Origin: Haematococcus lacustris
Lineage: Eukaryota > Chlorophyta > Chlorophyceae > Chlamydomonadales > Haematococcaceae
Reading direction: 5' to 3'
DNA length: 64,000 nt
Assembly: GCA_030144725.1 (NCBI GenBank)
Contig: JASKMD010000029.1
Location: 7,451,070-7,515,069 of the forward strand
The translations under genes were made by a program, and so were the position numbers. The stretch's first letter is position 1. Each line of letters starts with the position of its first letter. Below, in pieces: positions 55,601 through 64,000 of this stretch. The notes beneath the pieces were generated by a model. The model did not search any database, was not told the origin of the DNA, and saw nothing but the letters and a program-made list of their open reading frames with translations.

Positions 55601-56590
55601 CGCCAGACGACAGTGAAGGAAGTCATCCACCTGGAACACTCAGGGCAGGGGGGAGGCAGCTGGGGCAGAGGGGATCGACTAGACACTGTGTCCATTATGC
55701 ATGTGAGAATATACCACCCATTACCTCAAATGCAGAATGTGCCTAGCACTGGCATTGGTACTGGGCATGGCAAAGTCTTTGCTGGCAGCCTTCCTTTGGT
55801 CGCTTTCTACACGGCTCTACAGTGATTTAATGGTTTAATTGCAGCAATTTGGTCGCAGCAATGCACAGCAGCTTGGTCGCTGTCTGCACTGCCCTAGGGG
55901 TGCGCTGCACCTGCTCAGTTGTTTGGTCGTCTCCTACATTTCCCTTCGGGTGCGAGCATACAGCTTATTACTTCATAAGCTGAATGTGCATAGCTCGGGC
56001 ATTGGCACTGGGCATGGCTGGACTTCGGCTGGCAGCCCTTCCCTAGTCGTTTCCTGCACTGTCCCGGTAATGCTGGGGTGTAGTCATGTGCCTAGTGCGG
56101 CACCTGCTCAGTCTTGGAGACGACTGCTGGGTGTGGCATGTACACGTCCCCCTCCTCTACACCCCGCAGCATCTGTGCACAGTACTCCTCCAGCAGCAGT
56201 GGCTCGAACACTTCCTTGTACTCCTGCAGGCATGCAAGCTCACTCATGTGGCAGTCCCAGCACTGGGCTGCCAGACCCCTGTCTGGGTTTGGCCATTTTG
56301 CAGCTATTGCACAGCCTGACTGGACTCCCTGTCATGTCGGTTTGTAACTGAGATGGGAAGGTGAGTTCGGCAGTGAGGCTGAAGGTGAACGGGTCCAGTG
56401 GGAATGTGGGCCAAATACCCTAGAAAATGAATTGCGACGCGAGGTGCCACCTTGACATCGCGGAATGTGCGCGGAATCTCGCGCAGGTTTTCGAACGGGC
56501 CTCCGCCCTCCTCCGCCCGGCGCACCAAGTCCCAGTAGTCCCATGATAGCACGATGCGCTGCAGCTTGATAGATGCACTGGCAGCATCTA
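39765..56590 (-). CDS. SETX: Senataxin/Sen1-type superfamily 1 RNA-DNA helicase, at least 16 exons
   Basis: Sen1/senataxin helicases unwind RNA-DNA hybrids in transcription termination. Exons in order include about 56440-56580 ([11 protein letters not shown]), 56108-56228 ([20 protein letters not shown]), 55535-55640, 54605-54760, 53808-53965 ([19 protein letters not shown]), from 53459 ([10 protein letters not shown]), 52803-52970 ([18 protein letters not shown], Walker A), 50542-50660, 49430-49530 ([17 protein letters not shown]), 48639-48738, 46960-47107 ([16 protein letters not shown]), about 46411-46490 ([20 protein letters not shown], Walker B), 45681-45779 ([11 protein letters not shown]), 45146-45253 ([15 protein letters not shown]), 44666-44832, 44403-44460 (AVISPYKAQ), 41963-42087 ([17 protein letters not shown]) and 41519-41683 ([20 protein letters not shown]). 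Most junctions close in phase. The C-terminal exons down to a Lys/Ser-rich end at 39765 and the first exon are uncertain. Introns host a Copia element, MITEs and long satellites. Confidence 0.9.
42249..42490 (+). repeat. 5' LTR of the Copia element
   Basis: The LTR contains an internal direct repeat of about 55 bp (GTGTTTGTCCGGTGAAGCG to CTCTTTCTCTTTCA), so its 3' part is present twice. Confidence 0.95.
42512..43678 (+). CDS. Copia Gag fused in frame to RNase H, 388 aa
   Basis: One uninterrupted frame. Residues 1-215 are Copia Gag ([40 protein letters not shown]). A Gly/Ser linker follows. From about residue 238 the C-terminal end of Copia Pol begins: [20 protein letters not shown], then [20 protein letters not shown] and [20 protein letters not shown], the RNase H active-site region, ending KTGMGMVKL. 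The zinc knuckle, protease, integrase and reverse transcriptase are missing between Gag and RNase H. Joining in frame after such a deletion keeps Gag and could be tolerated in a non-autonomous element; whether the product is made is unknown. Confidence 0.92.
   Translation: MPMVKSEADVSAPAEQPQMAVLMPQPLPLNEATSFVEWRHGAMGQLRLAGLWKAIVGEDTDPVRSERAYAWLLCNCKSHYLRLVVAAETAPAAWKALLADQQPDSYQLWEQLNSLQMQPGETVGQVHSRLLEIVWQLAAVKEQVSEPQQVMALLKAMPPLPQYENARDFITFGSLRSPPSLTEVKRTLQIAESRAQQAGVSAQLAAVRLRGKGGGGGGGGGGSSSSGSSTGSSSGSSTDFAGDTDTRRSTTGHVFMLHGGAVSWSSRRQPTVAASTTESEYMACSAAGKEGLWLRGVLADLSLGSAVVQPVTIMCDNEAALTLVKHPIASARSKHIDVLHHFVRERVARGELVFKFCGSAANVADVFTKALPSVKFEFCKTGMGMVKL
43752..43993 (+). repeat. 3' LTR of the Copia element
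   Basis: Same length as the 5' LTR and identical by eye, including the internal duplication. Confidence 0.95.
43999..44402. other. Helicase intron sequence, nothing further recognised
   Basis: This lies between the Copia element and the exon at 44403-44460; no repeat or open frame of note. Confidence 0.5.
44831..44946. repeat. 10-bp tandem repeat (CATCAGGCAG)n at a splice acceptor
   Basis: About 12 units, with GCGG variants, lie directly upstream (minus strand) of the acceptor for helicase exon 44666-44832. The first repeat supplies the AG. Confidence 0.9.
45994..46085. mobile_element. 92-bp palindromic MITE with TA duplication
   Basis: The ends CACAGATAAGCACC and their reverse complement continue inward to about 22 bp with two mismatches. 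TA lies on both sides (45992-45993 and 46086-46087). This is the signature of a Tc1/mariner-type MITE. It is in a helicase intron. Confidence 0.85.
46497..46677. repeat. CAG/GGCAGCAGCAG compound tract next to the Walker B exon
   Basis: CAG runs interspersed with GGGGCAG and GTGGCAG units lie immediately upstream (minus strand) of the [10 protein letters not shown] exon, probably acting as, or next to, the acceptor region. Confidence 0.9.
47327..47604. mobile_element. 278-bp hAT-like MITE
   Basis: The ends are CAGTGATTTTT and its reverse complement, like the CAGTG termini of the hAT at 10.0 kb. The interior is AT-rich and non-coding. The flanks GTGCACAC and GTGAATAT agree at only five of eight positions, so the target duplication is decayed or absent. 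Confidence 0.6.
47605..48495. other. Helicase intron, no feature recognised
   Basis: There are short direct repeats of GTGCTATG-type words near 48050-48090, and no exon. Confidence 0.5.
48496..48600. repeat. Degenerate TTAGGG-like tract
   Basis: Loose runs of TTAGGG, TTTAGGTT and TAGGGC variants in a helicase intron; an interstitial telomere-like or degenerate microsatellite. Confidence 0.6.
50280..50517. repeat. GGCAGGCGGGAGGC-type minisatellite
   Basis: Tandem 4- to 14-bp purine-rich units (GGCA, GGCGGGA) in a helicase intron immediately downstream (minus strand) of the exon at 50542-50660. Confidence 0.9.
50716..52066. repeat. 1.35-kb hexanucleotide satellite (GGGTCA)n
   Basis: About 220 nearly perfect GGGTCA units, with two short islands of GGGGTGGGAT at 50767-50780 and around 51258-51325. 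It lies in the helicase intron between exons 52803-52970 and 50542-50660. The unit length is a multiple of three, so it produces long artefact frames of Gly-Gln, Arg-Val, Gly-Ser, Leu-Thr and Asp-Pro dipeptides. Confidence 0.98.
52507..52802. repeat. CCCCA pentamer satellite starting at a splice donor
   Basis: About 59 CCCCA units (TGGGG on the minus strand). On the coding strand the Walker A exon ends at 52803 and the intron begins GTGGGGTGGGG, so the splice donor is the first unit of the array. Confidence 0.97.
54881..55360. repeat. 80-bp higher-order repeat, six copies
   Basis: Six exact or near-exact 80-bp units beginning ACCTGCCTGCTTTCCTGCC, themselves built from CCTG/CTGC tetramers. 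Looser CTGC repeats continue to about 55520. It lies in a helicase intron. Confidence 0.95.
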
Positions 56591-56682
56591 CCATGTCGCT
56601 GCATCGGCACGCAGAGTGCGATCAGGGTATGGCGGCCCATTTCGTACCATGCAAGTCGAGCCTCTCTTTGGGCCAAAGCATC

Positions 56683-56954
56683 TAGGGTGTGTCCGCTAAT
56701 ATTAGCTCCGAGCCAAAAGTGATGTTATAGCTAATAATAGCGCTAATATTAGCTCAAGCGGCGTGAGCCGATACCGGGAGCTAATATGAGCTGATAAGAG
56801 CTCATATGAGCTCATAGGAGCTTCCGGGAGCTGATAAGAGCCAAACGGGAGCTGATATGAGCTAATACGAGCTTGTACGAGTAATTGGGAGCTCATATTA
56901 GCTCATAATAGCTCATATTAGAAACTAATATTAGATGGGGGGGGAACCACCCTA
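56683..56954. mobile_element. 272-bp MITE built from about 10-bp AGCT repeats, 8-bp target duplication
   Basis: The ends are TAGGGTG and CACCCTA, with the exact 8-bp direct repeat AAAGCATC at 56675-56682 and 56955-56962. TAGGG termini and 8-bp duplications indicate hAT. Between them is an unusual array of degenerate decamers around GAGCTNATAN and TAGCTCATAA, most containing the AGCT palindrome. Confidence 0.9.
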
Positions 56955-56962
56955 AAAGCATC

Positions 56963-57780
56963 CCTCCCCCCCCCCCCTTCACACACACATCTATGGTGGG
57001 AGGGTTCCCTTTCCTTTTTCCACATGGAGGACCCACCTTAGGTGGATGCACTAAGGGGCAGCGTGGGGTCCATGTACCTGGGCTGTGATCCAAATGCCAC
57101 CAACATAACAGCCGCATGTGCAGCCACTGACCAGCACGACCCGGATGGCAGCATCAGGTACGTGTGGAGCCGCATGCTCACGCGCCAAGTACTGCCACTG
57201 GCAGCAATAGGCGTGGAAGCAGGAGAAGTGCTGAGCAAACCAGAGGTTTCGGCTGTACGGTGGTCGCCGTGATCCAAGAGTGGTAGAATGCACTGACACC
57301 GACATCGGCCGGAGCGGCACCACGGGGTACACCACCGCCCGCATTTCTGCCCATGACGTTGACCGCGCCCGTACGTGTACAAAAAGGTCGCGATTCGAGA
57401 ACACTCAGACTGCGCAGTGCAGCGGCGCCAAGTACTCTCTTCAGCCCTCTCTTCAGCTCCTCCGAGATGAGGTGAGGCTGTGCTGCCCTCAACTCCCTGC
57501 ACAGGAGCCGGGTTTGTTGCCCCCTAGCTTCCCGGCCAGCTTCCGGGCTGCAGCACCCCGGACCGGCCTGCTACGCTGTGCGCAAGGGCCCCGTCTCATC
57601 CGCGCCGTGTACAGCCGGTAAGCCGCAAAGCTTGACGAAAGGTCGGACCTCCAAGAGCTGACTGGCGACGCGACGCAGTGTGCATCGCGCGCCAATGCGA
57701 CTCCGTACATCAAGCTGCTGTGCGTGTGCTGTGCTTTCCTGTGTCTACAGGTGCCAGAGGGAGTGGGTAGCAAGCTGATG
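56963..57780. other. Unassigned stretch between the helicase and mtEF-G genes
   Basis: Plus-strand frames at 57042-57170 (MYLGCDPNATNITAACAATD) and 57280-57620 (IGRSGTTGYTTARISAHDVD) have protein-like composition and a possible donor near 57160, but no family is recognised. They could be exons of a small gene or a transposon relic. Confidence 0.25.
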
Positions 57781-57786
57781 ACGAAA

Positions 57787-57960
57787 GTGCCACCGGTGTG
57801 GGTGTTGTGGTCATCAAGGGTGCGACCGACGACACCCTACAGTTTGATCGTAGCTGACTCAGAGAGTCTCTGACCAATCTCACTCAGCTAGTCAGGTAAT
57901 CCCGCTCAGCTAAGCTGAGTGAGATTGCCCACAGTCAAACATGCAGTTCCATGTCAAATG
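57787..57960. repeat. Copy of the sequence flanking the 4.4-kb DDE transposon
   Basis: 57787-57830 (GCCACCGGTGTGGG to AAGGGTGCGACCGA) resembles 15790-15835 left of the transposon, and 57900-57960 (GAGATTGCCCACAGTCAAAC) resembles 20250-20300 right of it. Partial copies of the second part occur at about 30665-30700 and, inverted, at 31530-31570. Confidence 0.65.
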
Positions 57961-58193
57961 AGCTATGTTTGGCTGCATATGCATGGAAATGGCAAGGACC
58001 TGGACGCTACGCCGCCTCAGTGGGTAGGTATAAGCCTTATCATAAGGCCCTATGAAGTGTTTTCTTTCAGCACATGGATTTAATCATAGTGTGGAGGAAT
58101 GCGGCGCCATCGGGACCCAAAAGTCGCGTGCCCTAGGAGCGTTGATTTGCTTGGCGCTAGCCCAACTCCTGGGCGCGCCACTCGCACCACGCG

Positions 58194-61100
58194 ATGGCGC
58201 TTCCGTTGACTGCGGCACTGCACTGCGTCCGCTGGGGGTGGCGGAGCATTCCGCTGAGCAGCTGCAGTGCCGCCGTAGCTGCACAGTCTGCAGCAGCGCT
58301 CGCCACGCTTGCACAGCAGTGCCCAGCCCATGGCGTCGCAAACCTGCAGCAACCAGGCTGTGCACTCGGCAGCGCACGTGGAGCAGCCGAGGCCGCAGGA
58401 CCAGCAGCAGGAAGAGCAGCAGCAGGGGCAGGGGGAGCTGTGTCAGGCTGTGGGTGGCGGTTGATGTCCAGCTTGAGAGACGTGAGCGAGGCAGAGCGGG
58501 CAGCGCTTGCCTGCATCAGGAACATTGGCATCTCTGCCCACATTGACTCGGGCAAGACAACCCTGACAGAACGAATCCTGTACTACACTGGCAGAATCCA
58601 GGACATTCATGAGGTGAGGCACACAACCCACAGATGCCTGTAAACCACATGCAAGTCCCTCAGCCCCCTTGTCCCTCACTAGGGCCTCCATTTGAGCCGG
58701 ATCAGAAGTACCTACTAGCAGCCACTAGCAGCCACTAGCAGCCACTAATCAAATCCGACTCAAACAGTGTTATTGGGCTGTATGGAGTAAACTCAGTGCA
58801 CATGGCACATGAGCCGCCTACCACCTACACTATTGCCTGACCCGAGGGCTATGATGTAGAGTTGGCATGACAAAACATGCACTGATTGTAAGCTGATGAC
58901 AGCTCAACAAAGGGGGGACACTTTACTGTGCCTCAGCAGGCTGCTGCTGCTGCTGCTGGGCCTTTGGTGGCTTGTCTCGCAGCCGCTTGTAGCCCAGGCC
59001 AGGGTACTCCTTGCCCTTGGCTGGCAGAGCTCCCTGGTCTGGCCAGTAGCACAGCTCCAGCGGCCGCCACCTGCTCTCCCCAATGCGCTGCATGTTCAAT
59101 GCTGCATTGCAGTCCCTGTCCAGCCACCTGCCTGGCTGTGGTGCTGGCTTGGCTTTGGCAGCCTTGCCCTTGCCCTTGCCCTTGGTGGGCTCAGCTGCTG
59201 GCTTGCTGCGCTTGGCTGGAGGGGGAGTGCTGGTCCCTGGATCTGAGGCTGCTGGCTGTGTGGCTGCCTGGCTGCTGCGTGGGGCCTGTGGGGGCTTGCG
59301 GGGGGCCACTACAGGGCACCACATCAGGCCCCGCACTGGCTGGCCACGCTCCTGGCTCCAGGCTGGGCGCACCAGGCGGGGTTCCACCTGCCCTGCTGGG
59401 GGCTTCCAGCCTGCAGGCCTTGTGGCACTGAGTTTGTCCAGCTTCTCCTCACAGGGCTGCTGGCCATTCACTGCTGAGCTGACCCGGCTGGTGCGGTGCT
59501 CATCCACAAGCACCACCCTGCCTCGCCGCTGGCCTGCGCCCCTGGTCCAGCCATCCCGACGCCCCTGTCGTTGCTTGCCTTGAGAGGAACGAGACGCTGC
59601 GATGGAACCGACCGATGGCTGCCCTCCCACCGCTATCTCTGCCATGTCACCGCTGCTACTGCCACTGCCGCTTCCACAACCTTATGCTGCATGCATGGTT
59701 AGCACCAGGCGCCCGGCTCCTGCTGCTTCCTCTGCATCTGTACCTGCTGCTCTCCCCTGCTGTACTTTGCTGGTTACTTTGCTGCTGGTTGCTGGCCTCT
59801 ACCGTTCCTCCTGCCGGCTGAGCCTGCTGCTGCACTACTGCCCCCAGCGTCTGGCCTGTTGCCGACCCCTGCAGGTCAAGGGCCGTGACGGGGTGGGTGC
59901 AAAAATGGACCACATGGAGCTGGAGCGGGAGAAGGGCATCACCATCCAGTCTGCGGCAACCTACTGCAGGTGAGCGGGGCACAGCAGCATGCTGCAGCAT
60001 GCAGGTGTGATGAGAGTGAGCTACAGCCACAGCCGAAGCTTGGTGTCCAGGCAGCTCAGGTGAGAGATGGGGCAAGGCGGGCAGAGGCGGGGCGCTGACG
60101 TGAGTCGCGCCCGGCTACGTCGGTGTGGGCGGCGATAGTGCTTGCATGGCTGTCGCAGGTGGAAGGACACGCGGATCAACATTATCGACACACCGGGGCA
60201 CGTCGACTTCACTATCGAGGTGCGCCGCGCAGATGGCCTGCTCCGCGTGCGTGTGCCGCATCAGGACTGACTGCGGCCATGCGGCTAGTGCAGCCCCACT
60301 GGGCGGCTTCGGACCGCACTCTGGCCACTAGCCGCTGCTCTTACCCCTTGCAGCAGCGGCCGAGTTGCTAAATGTAACACCCCGGAGTGCAGTGCAGCAG
60401 GCTGTCGAGGCCAGCACTAAGACGGTTGGAGAAATGGCCCCTACCCGGTGGCGTCCCTGCTGCCCAGAGCCTTTTTCGTCTGCAGTGCCCTTCATGATCC
60501 TCTGGCGCTGGCTGCATGGTGGCTGCAGGTCGAGCGCGCTTTGCGTGTGTTGGATGGGGCCATCCTGGTGCTGTGCGGGGTGGGAGGGGTGCAGAGCCAG
60601 GTGAGCAGGTGCCCAGGCGCTGCCTCAGTCACTCAAGTGTGGGGAGTGATGTGGAAGGTGACTGTGTGATCTGTGACCTAGCTGTGACCTACAGCTGTCA
60701 CTCATGCTTGGAATGTGACTGTGCATGGTGGACAGTTGGTATGGGGCATGTGGTGCGGGGACGTGTGTTTGGACAAGGCTCGAGGGACACCATCACTTGC
60801 ACCTAGCTGAAGGATGAGTCAAGTCAGCCCAGGGCCTTCAGCTTGACTTGACTCATTCCAGCCCCTGACTTGACTCATTGCAGCTGATGACAACCTCCTG
60901 CCCAAGCCCCTGCCCGCTTGCCCACCTGCCTGCCAGCGGTCTGGGCTGCCAGCCAGCCCGTCCCACTTCTACTCTACTCAGCTCGACTGATGCTAGTAAC
61001 AGGCCACAGCTCTCCTACCAGCCTGCTGCCTGCTGCTACAGCACCCACTGCCACCCTGGCTCTGCCCTCCACCTGCCGGATAAGCTGCCGCCTGCCGCTG

Positions 61101-63596
61101 CCTACCTTGCTGCTCCCTGTTCCCCCTGCAGTCCATCACAGTGGACCGCCAGATGAAGCGCTACAGCGTCCCACGCCTCATCTTCATCAACAAGCTAGAC
61201 CGCCAGGCAAGGCCCGGCTGGACCCTACCTGACCCTGACCCTGACCCTGACCCTGACCCTGACCCTGACCCTGACCCTGACCCTGACCCTGACCCTGACC
61301 CTGACCCTGACCCTGACCCTGACCCTGACCCTGACCCTGACCCTGACCCTGACCCTGACCCTGACCCTGACCCTGACCCTGACCCTGACCCTGACCCTGC
61401 CCAAGGACATGGCCCTCACCTCCTGACATGAGTGAGCCCGCTCCGCCTAACCACGCTGGCTGTGAGGCTGCGGAGTGTTCAGGGCAGCAGCCCCACCCAC
61501 CACCCTCTGCCTCCCTTTCTCCACAGGGAGCCAACCCATGGCGTGTCATAGCAGCAGCGCGGGACAAGCTGAAGCTAAATGCCGCCGCCGTGCAGCTGCC
61601 CCTGGGGCTGGAAGACCAGCACAGGTAAGGCCTGCCCAGACTCCGCAGCAAACCACTGCGGGCATGCAAGCCGGATGACCTGTGACATGCAGCTTGATGC
61701 TGGGTAGCTGCAGGGGGTGGAAGACCAGGGGTGAAAAGGCCAGCACGGGTACAGGCCCTACACCCACTCTTAGACCTGCGGGGAATCTGTCATCTGTGCT
61801 GACCATCTGTGCTGACCATCTGTGTTGATCAGCAGCTTAGCACAAGGTCCTGAACAGGCAAGAAGGCCAGGACAGGTGTGGGGGTGCCCAAACAAGCAGG
61901 CAGCCTGGCCTGACTCTGTCCCCCCGGAGACCTTGTGGTTTTGATGATCCCATTCAGTCAGAACCTGCCTTGCCTGCCTGCCCACTTGCCTGCCCACCTG
62001 CCTGCCAGACTACACATTTGCCCGCCTGCCCACCGGCATGGCTGACCACTTGCCTGGCTGACCAGCTGCCTGGCTGCTCAATCACTTGCTATGGCTCAGG
62101 GGGGTGGTGGACCTGGTCCGTCGCAAAGCGCTGGTCTTCGAGGGTCCTAAGGGTGACACAGTGAGATACGCCTGCCTCACTGCCTCTCTCACTCCCCCTC
62201 CTCACTTTTCCACTCCCATACCCTACCCATACCCTCTTCAAACACCCTGGTGCAATCGTCAACCCAATCTCACTCTCTCACACTACTTGAGCATGTAAGG
62301 TCATGTCCTTGCTTTACTCTCATCCACACATTCCTCTTCCTCACCTCCCCTTGCTACCCACATCCACCCGTCCCTGCCACAGGTCAGGGAGTTGGCCATC
62401 CCGGCTGAGTTAGAGGAGGAGGTGGAGGCGCGTCGGGCAGAGCTGGTGGAGCGGGTCAGTGAGGTGGACGACCAGGTGCGCCCCCAGCCAGCAGGCTCCA
62501 CCTTGTTGGATCATGCAGAGCATATGTCTATGACACTCTGTCTAGTCACCCCACTCTGTCTAGTTGCAGTGACACCCAAACCTGTAGCAGGCTCTCAATT
62601 GGATGGACTGTGGAGCAGACTGTGATGTGAGTTGGAGGCTGCCCGCATAGAGGACATGGCTAGCCTGGCAGGGAGGGAGATCAGGGCGGTGGTGGTGGGC
62701 ACACAGTGGTGGGCAGAGGACAAGTCTGGTCAGCGGGTGAGTGTGACCTCACTCACAGCAAAGTGGTTGGAACCTGTCTCACACCCCTTACTCGGGTGTG
62801 AGACGCTGACAAGGCGATGAGAACTAGAGACGATGACGGCCAGGAGGTGCTATAGTAGCGCCTGCTCAATGTTGTCGCCCTGGTCAGGCTGCTCAGGTAC
62901 AGTGCAACCCTGTTGTGTGGGCCTCCCACCTAGAGCATGTGGTGGTGCCAAGCCATGCCACCCAGCTGTTTCTGCTCCCTCCCACCCTGCCACCCTGCCA
63001 CCCTGCCTTGTCCACCCTTGTCCATCCAGGGTAGGTGGAGGGAGCAGGCCGCACTCCTTCCAGGCAGTAGCCCCTCCCGTAACCCACTTCTCGTCAGCTG
63101 CTGCTTTGTCTCCCACTGGCTGCCTGGTGGCAGGGCAGCAAAGACATGCCCCGAGCCTACTCTCCTCCCTAATAGCACGCCCGACGGCGAGGGCGTGGTC
63201 ATTCTTTCATTTCTTTCTCCTGGCCACGTCTGTCACTGCCCTCCCCGCCTTGTTCAATGCCAGGGGCTTCTCCTCCTGCCCCTCACCTCATCCCACCTGC
63301 AGCCCCTAACCCTCCTCCCCCTGAGCCCCTCCCGCTCCCCTGATGCCTAGTCCTGTCCCTCTGTCCTCGAGCTGCCATGTGTTTAGCTGCCATGTGTTCA
63401 GCTGCTATGTGCCAAAATACCATGCGCCCAACTGATGTCCGCCCGGCCCCCCTGCCGCCGTCCTGCCTCCAGGTGGCTGAGCTGTTCCTAGGGGAGGAGG
63501 CCGTGTCCCCTGAAGCCCTGCAGGCGGGCATACGGCGCGCCACCCTGGCCCAGCGCTTCCAGCCCGTCTTTATGGGCTCTGCCTTCAAAAACAAAG
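58194..63596 (+). CDS. GFM1: Mitochondrial elongation factor G (GTPase), 5' part, nine exons in window
   Basis: EF-G drives ribosomal translocation in mitochondria. Exons: 58194-58613, 59875-59969, 60159-60219, 60529-60600, 61132-61206, 61527-61624, 62100-62160, 62383-62475 and 63473-63596; all join in phase. The start is ATG 58194, with an Ala/Arg/Ser-rich mitochondrial-type presequence. Motifs: [20 protein letters not shown] (G1), [20 protein letters not shown] (G2), [14 protein letters not shown] (G3), [13 protein letters not shown] (G4 NKLD), GANPWRV, then [11 protein letters not shown] (G5 SA-K). Intron 5 starts with GC rather than GT (CAG then GCAAGG). Intron 1 holds a Fanzor A derivative, intron 5 a (CCCTGA)n array, and the intron after exon 9 begins a hAT-type element. 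The remaining C-terminal domains lie beyond the window. Confidence 0.95.
58661..59615 (-). mobile_element. Fanzor lineage A derivative in intron 1 of the mtEF-G gene
   Basis: On the minus strand this holds a short stretch of exon 2 (matching about 32905-32975, the [11 protein letters not shown] region), a deletion to just before RuvC-II, the C-terminal coding part and the 3' noncoding end to 58661. The 5' hairpin end and RuvC-I are missing. Orientation is opposite to the host gene. Confidence 0.85.
58923..59540 (-). pseudogene. Fanzor relic, lineage A, RuvC-II to C-terminus
   Basis: One open frame carries [34 protein letters not shown], the basic Lys/Pro linker, [18 protein letters not shown] and the tail, and stops at 58923. 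Fusion to the N-terminal stretch bypasses the 13-bp repeat, so here the RuvC-II to C-terminus part stays in one frame, but RuvC-I is gone. Confidence 0.85.
61228..61399. repeat. Hexanucleotide array (CCCTGA)n in mtEF-G intron 5
   Basis: About 28 CCCTGA units, the complement of the TCAGGG hexamer that fills the helicase intron at 50.7-52.1 kb. Confidence 0.97.
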
Positions 63597-63665
63597 GTGG
63601 GCGCCGCCTGAGGCTGAGGGGGAAGCCCTGCACAAATAGAGTTAGACCACCAGCTGAGTGGCCAC

Positions 63666-64000
63666 CAGTGTTTTCATTTCGCGCTATAAATAGCGTTCGC
63701 TATGAAATGGCATGTTTTGGAGGTTGCTTTGCTCTATGAAATGGTCACTTTGCGAAGTGCGCTATCGCGCATTGCGTTATGAATAGCGACCTTTGACCGG
63801 CGTGTTTGCGAATACCCCGCCGAATTGTGGACCTGAGCTGTGATTTTTGAACGAAACCAAGTATGGTCAAGCTCTGAACTTGAGGGCATAAGCCTGGGCC
63901 ATGTTACCTGCCATGACACAACTCGCCCAACAAAAAGTAAACTGGTGGCCACCCTCTCCCTCTAGGGTTCAGGGTGCACCTAGCTATCTGCAACACACAC
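63666..64000 (+). mobile_element. hAT-type element, left end, cut by the window edge
   Basis: It starts CAGTGTTTTCATTTCGCGC and has TAGCG-rich palindromes (CTATAAATAGCGTTCGCTATG) like the subterminal regions of the hAT at 10.0-11.7 kb. The other end is outside the window. It follows exon 9 of the mtEF-G gene. Confidence 0.6.

Noticed and set aside
54614..55825. Long Pro/Ala/Cys-rich frame of 403 codons
   Set aside because: It translates the 80-bp CTGC-based repeat; the helicase exons run on the opposite strand.

Overview
This is nuclear DNA from a green alga, most likely a chlamydomonadalean related to Haematococcus or Chlamydomonas. The reasons are high GC content, many short GT-AG introns, a TGTAA polyadenylation-type signal, a centrosomal/basal-body gene (FOP), and dense simple repeats and transposons. 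The species itself is inferred, not shown.

Six host genes could be pieced together exon by exon. A minus-strand FOP/FGFR1OP-like gene lies at about 1.2-6.7 kb. A minus-strand MCRS1-like FHA gene lies at 21.9-25.8 kb. A plus-strand GNAT acetyltransferase lies at 26.4-28.0 kb. A complete five-exon minus-strand stand-alone CaMKII association-domain gene lies at 28.9-35.9 kb. A long minus-strand senataxin/Sen1-type helicase gene lies at about 39.8-56.6 kb. The 5' two-fifths of a plus-strand mitochondrial elongation factor G gene runs from 58.2 kb towards the window end. Weaker exon sets at 7.0-7.3, 8.0-9.5 and 11.9-12.9 kb could not be identified.

The rest is mobile DNA. The most interesting part is a set of Fanzor (eukaryotic TnpB-like, potentially RNA-guided nuclease) genes and relics from three sequence lineages. 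Lineage A has one near-full copy inside an intron of the CaMKII-domain gene (32.5-35.5 kb), two larger relics (13.1-14.7 kb minus, 29.2-30.3 kb plus), three internally deleted derivatives (0.07-0.7, 21.1-21.8 and 58.7-59.6 kb) and a lone 5' end at 28.3 kb. Lineage B has a gene-like copy at 15.0-15.7 kb and a fragment at 28.4-28.6 kb. Lineage C lies inside a TA-flanked element with long inverted repeats (36.2-38.8 kb). The 3' noncoding ends of lineage A are conserved even where the protein is lost, as expected if they supply the guide RNA.

Other elements with defined ends are: a 1.7-kb hAT with a perfect 8-bp target duplication; a 4.4-kb DDE transposon with 20-bp inverted repeats and a 4-bp duplication; a Copia LTR element with same-length, apparently identical LTRs and an in-frame Gag-RNase H fusion; an 8-bp-duplicated MITE made of about 10-bp AGCT repeats; a 92-bp TA-flanked palindromic MITE; and a foldback. 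Very long microsatellites (1.35 kb of a hexamer, 0.55 kb of a pentamer, 0.3 kb of CCCCA, 0.48 kb of an 80-bp repeat) sit in host introns.

Many of the long open frames in the window are simple-repeat artefacts. Splice sites were placed by eye using GT-AG (or GC-AG) plus phase agreement; exon lists marked as verified close in phase.
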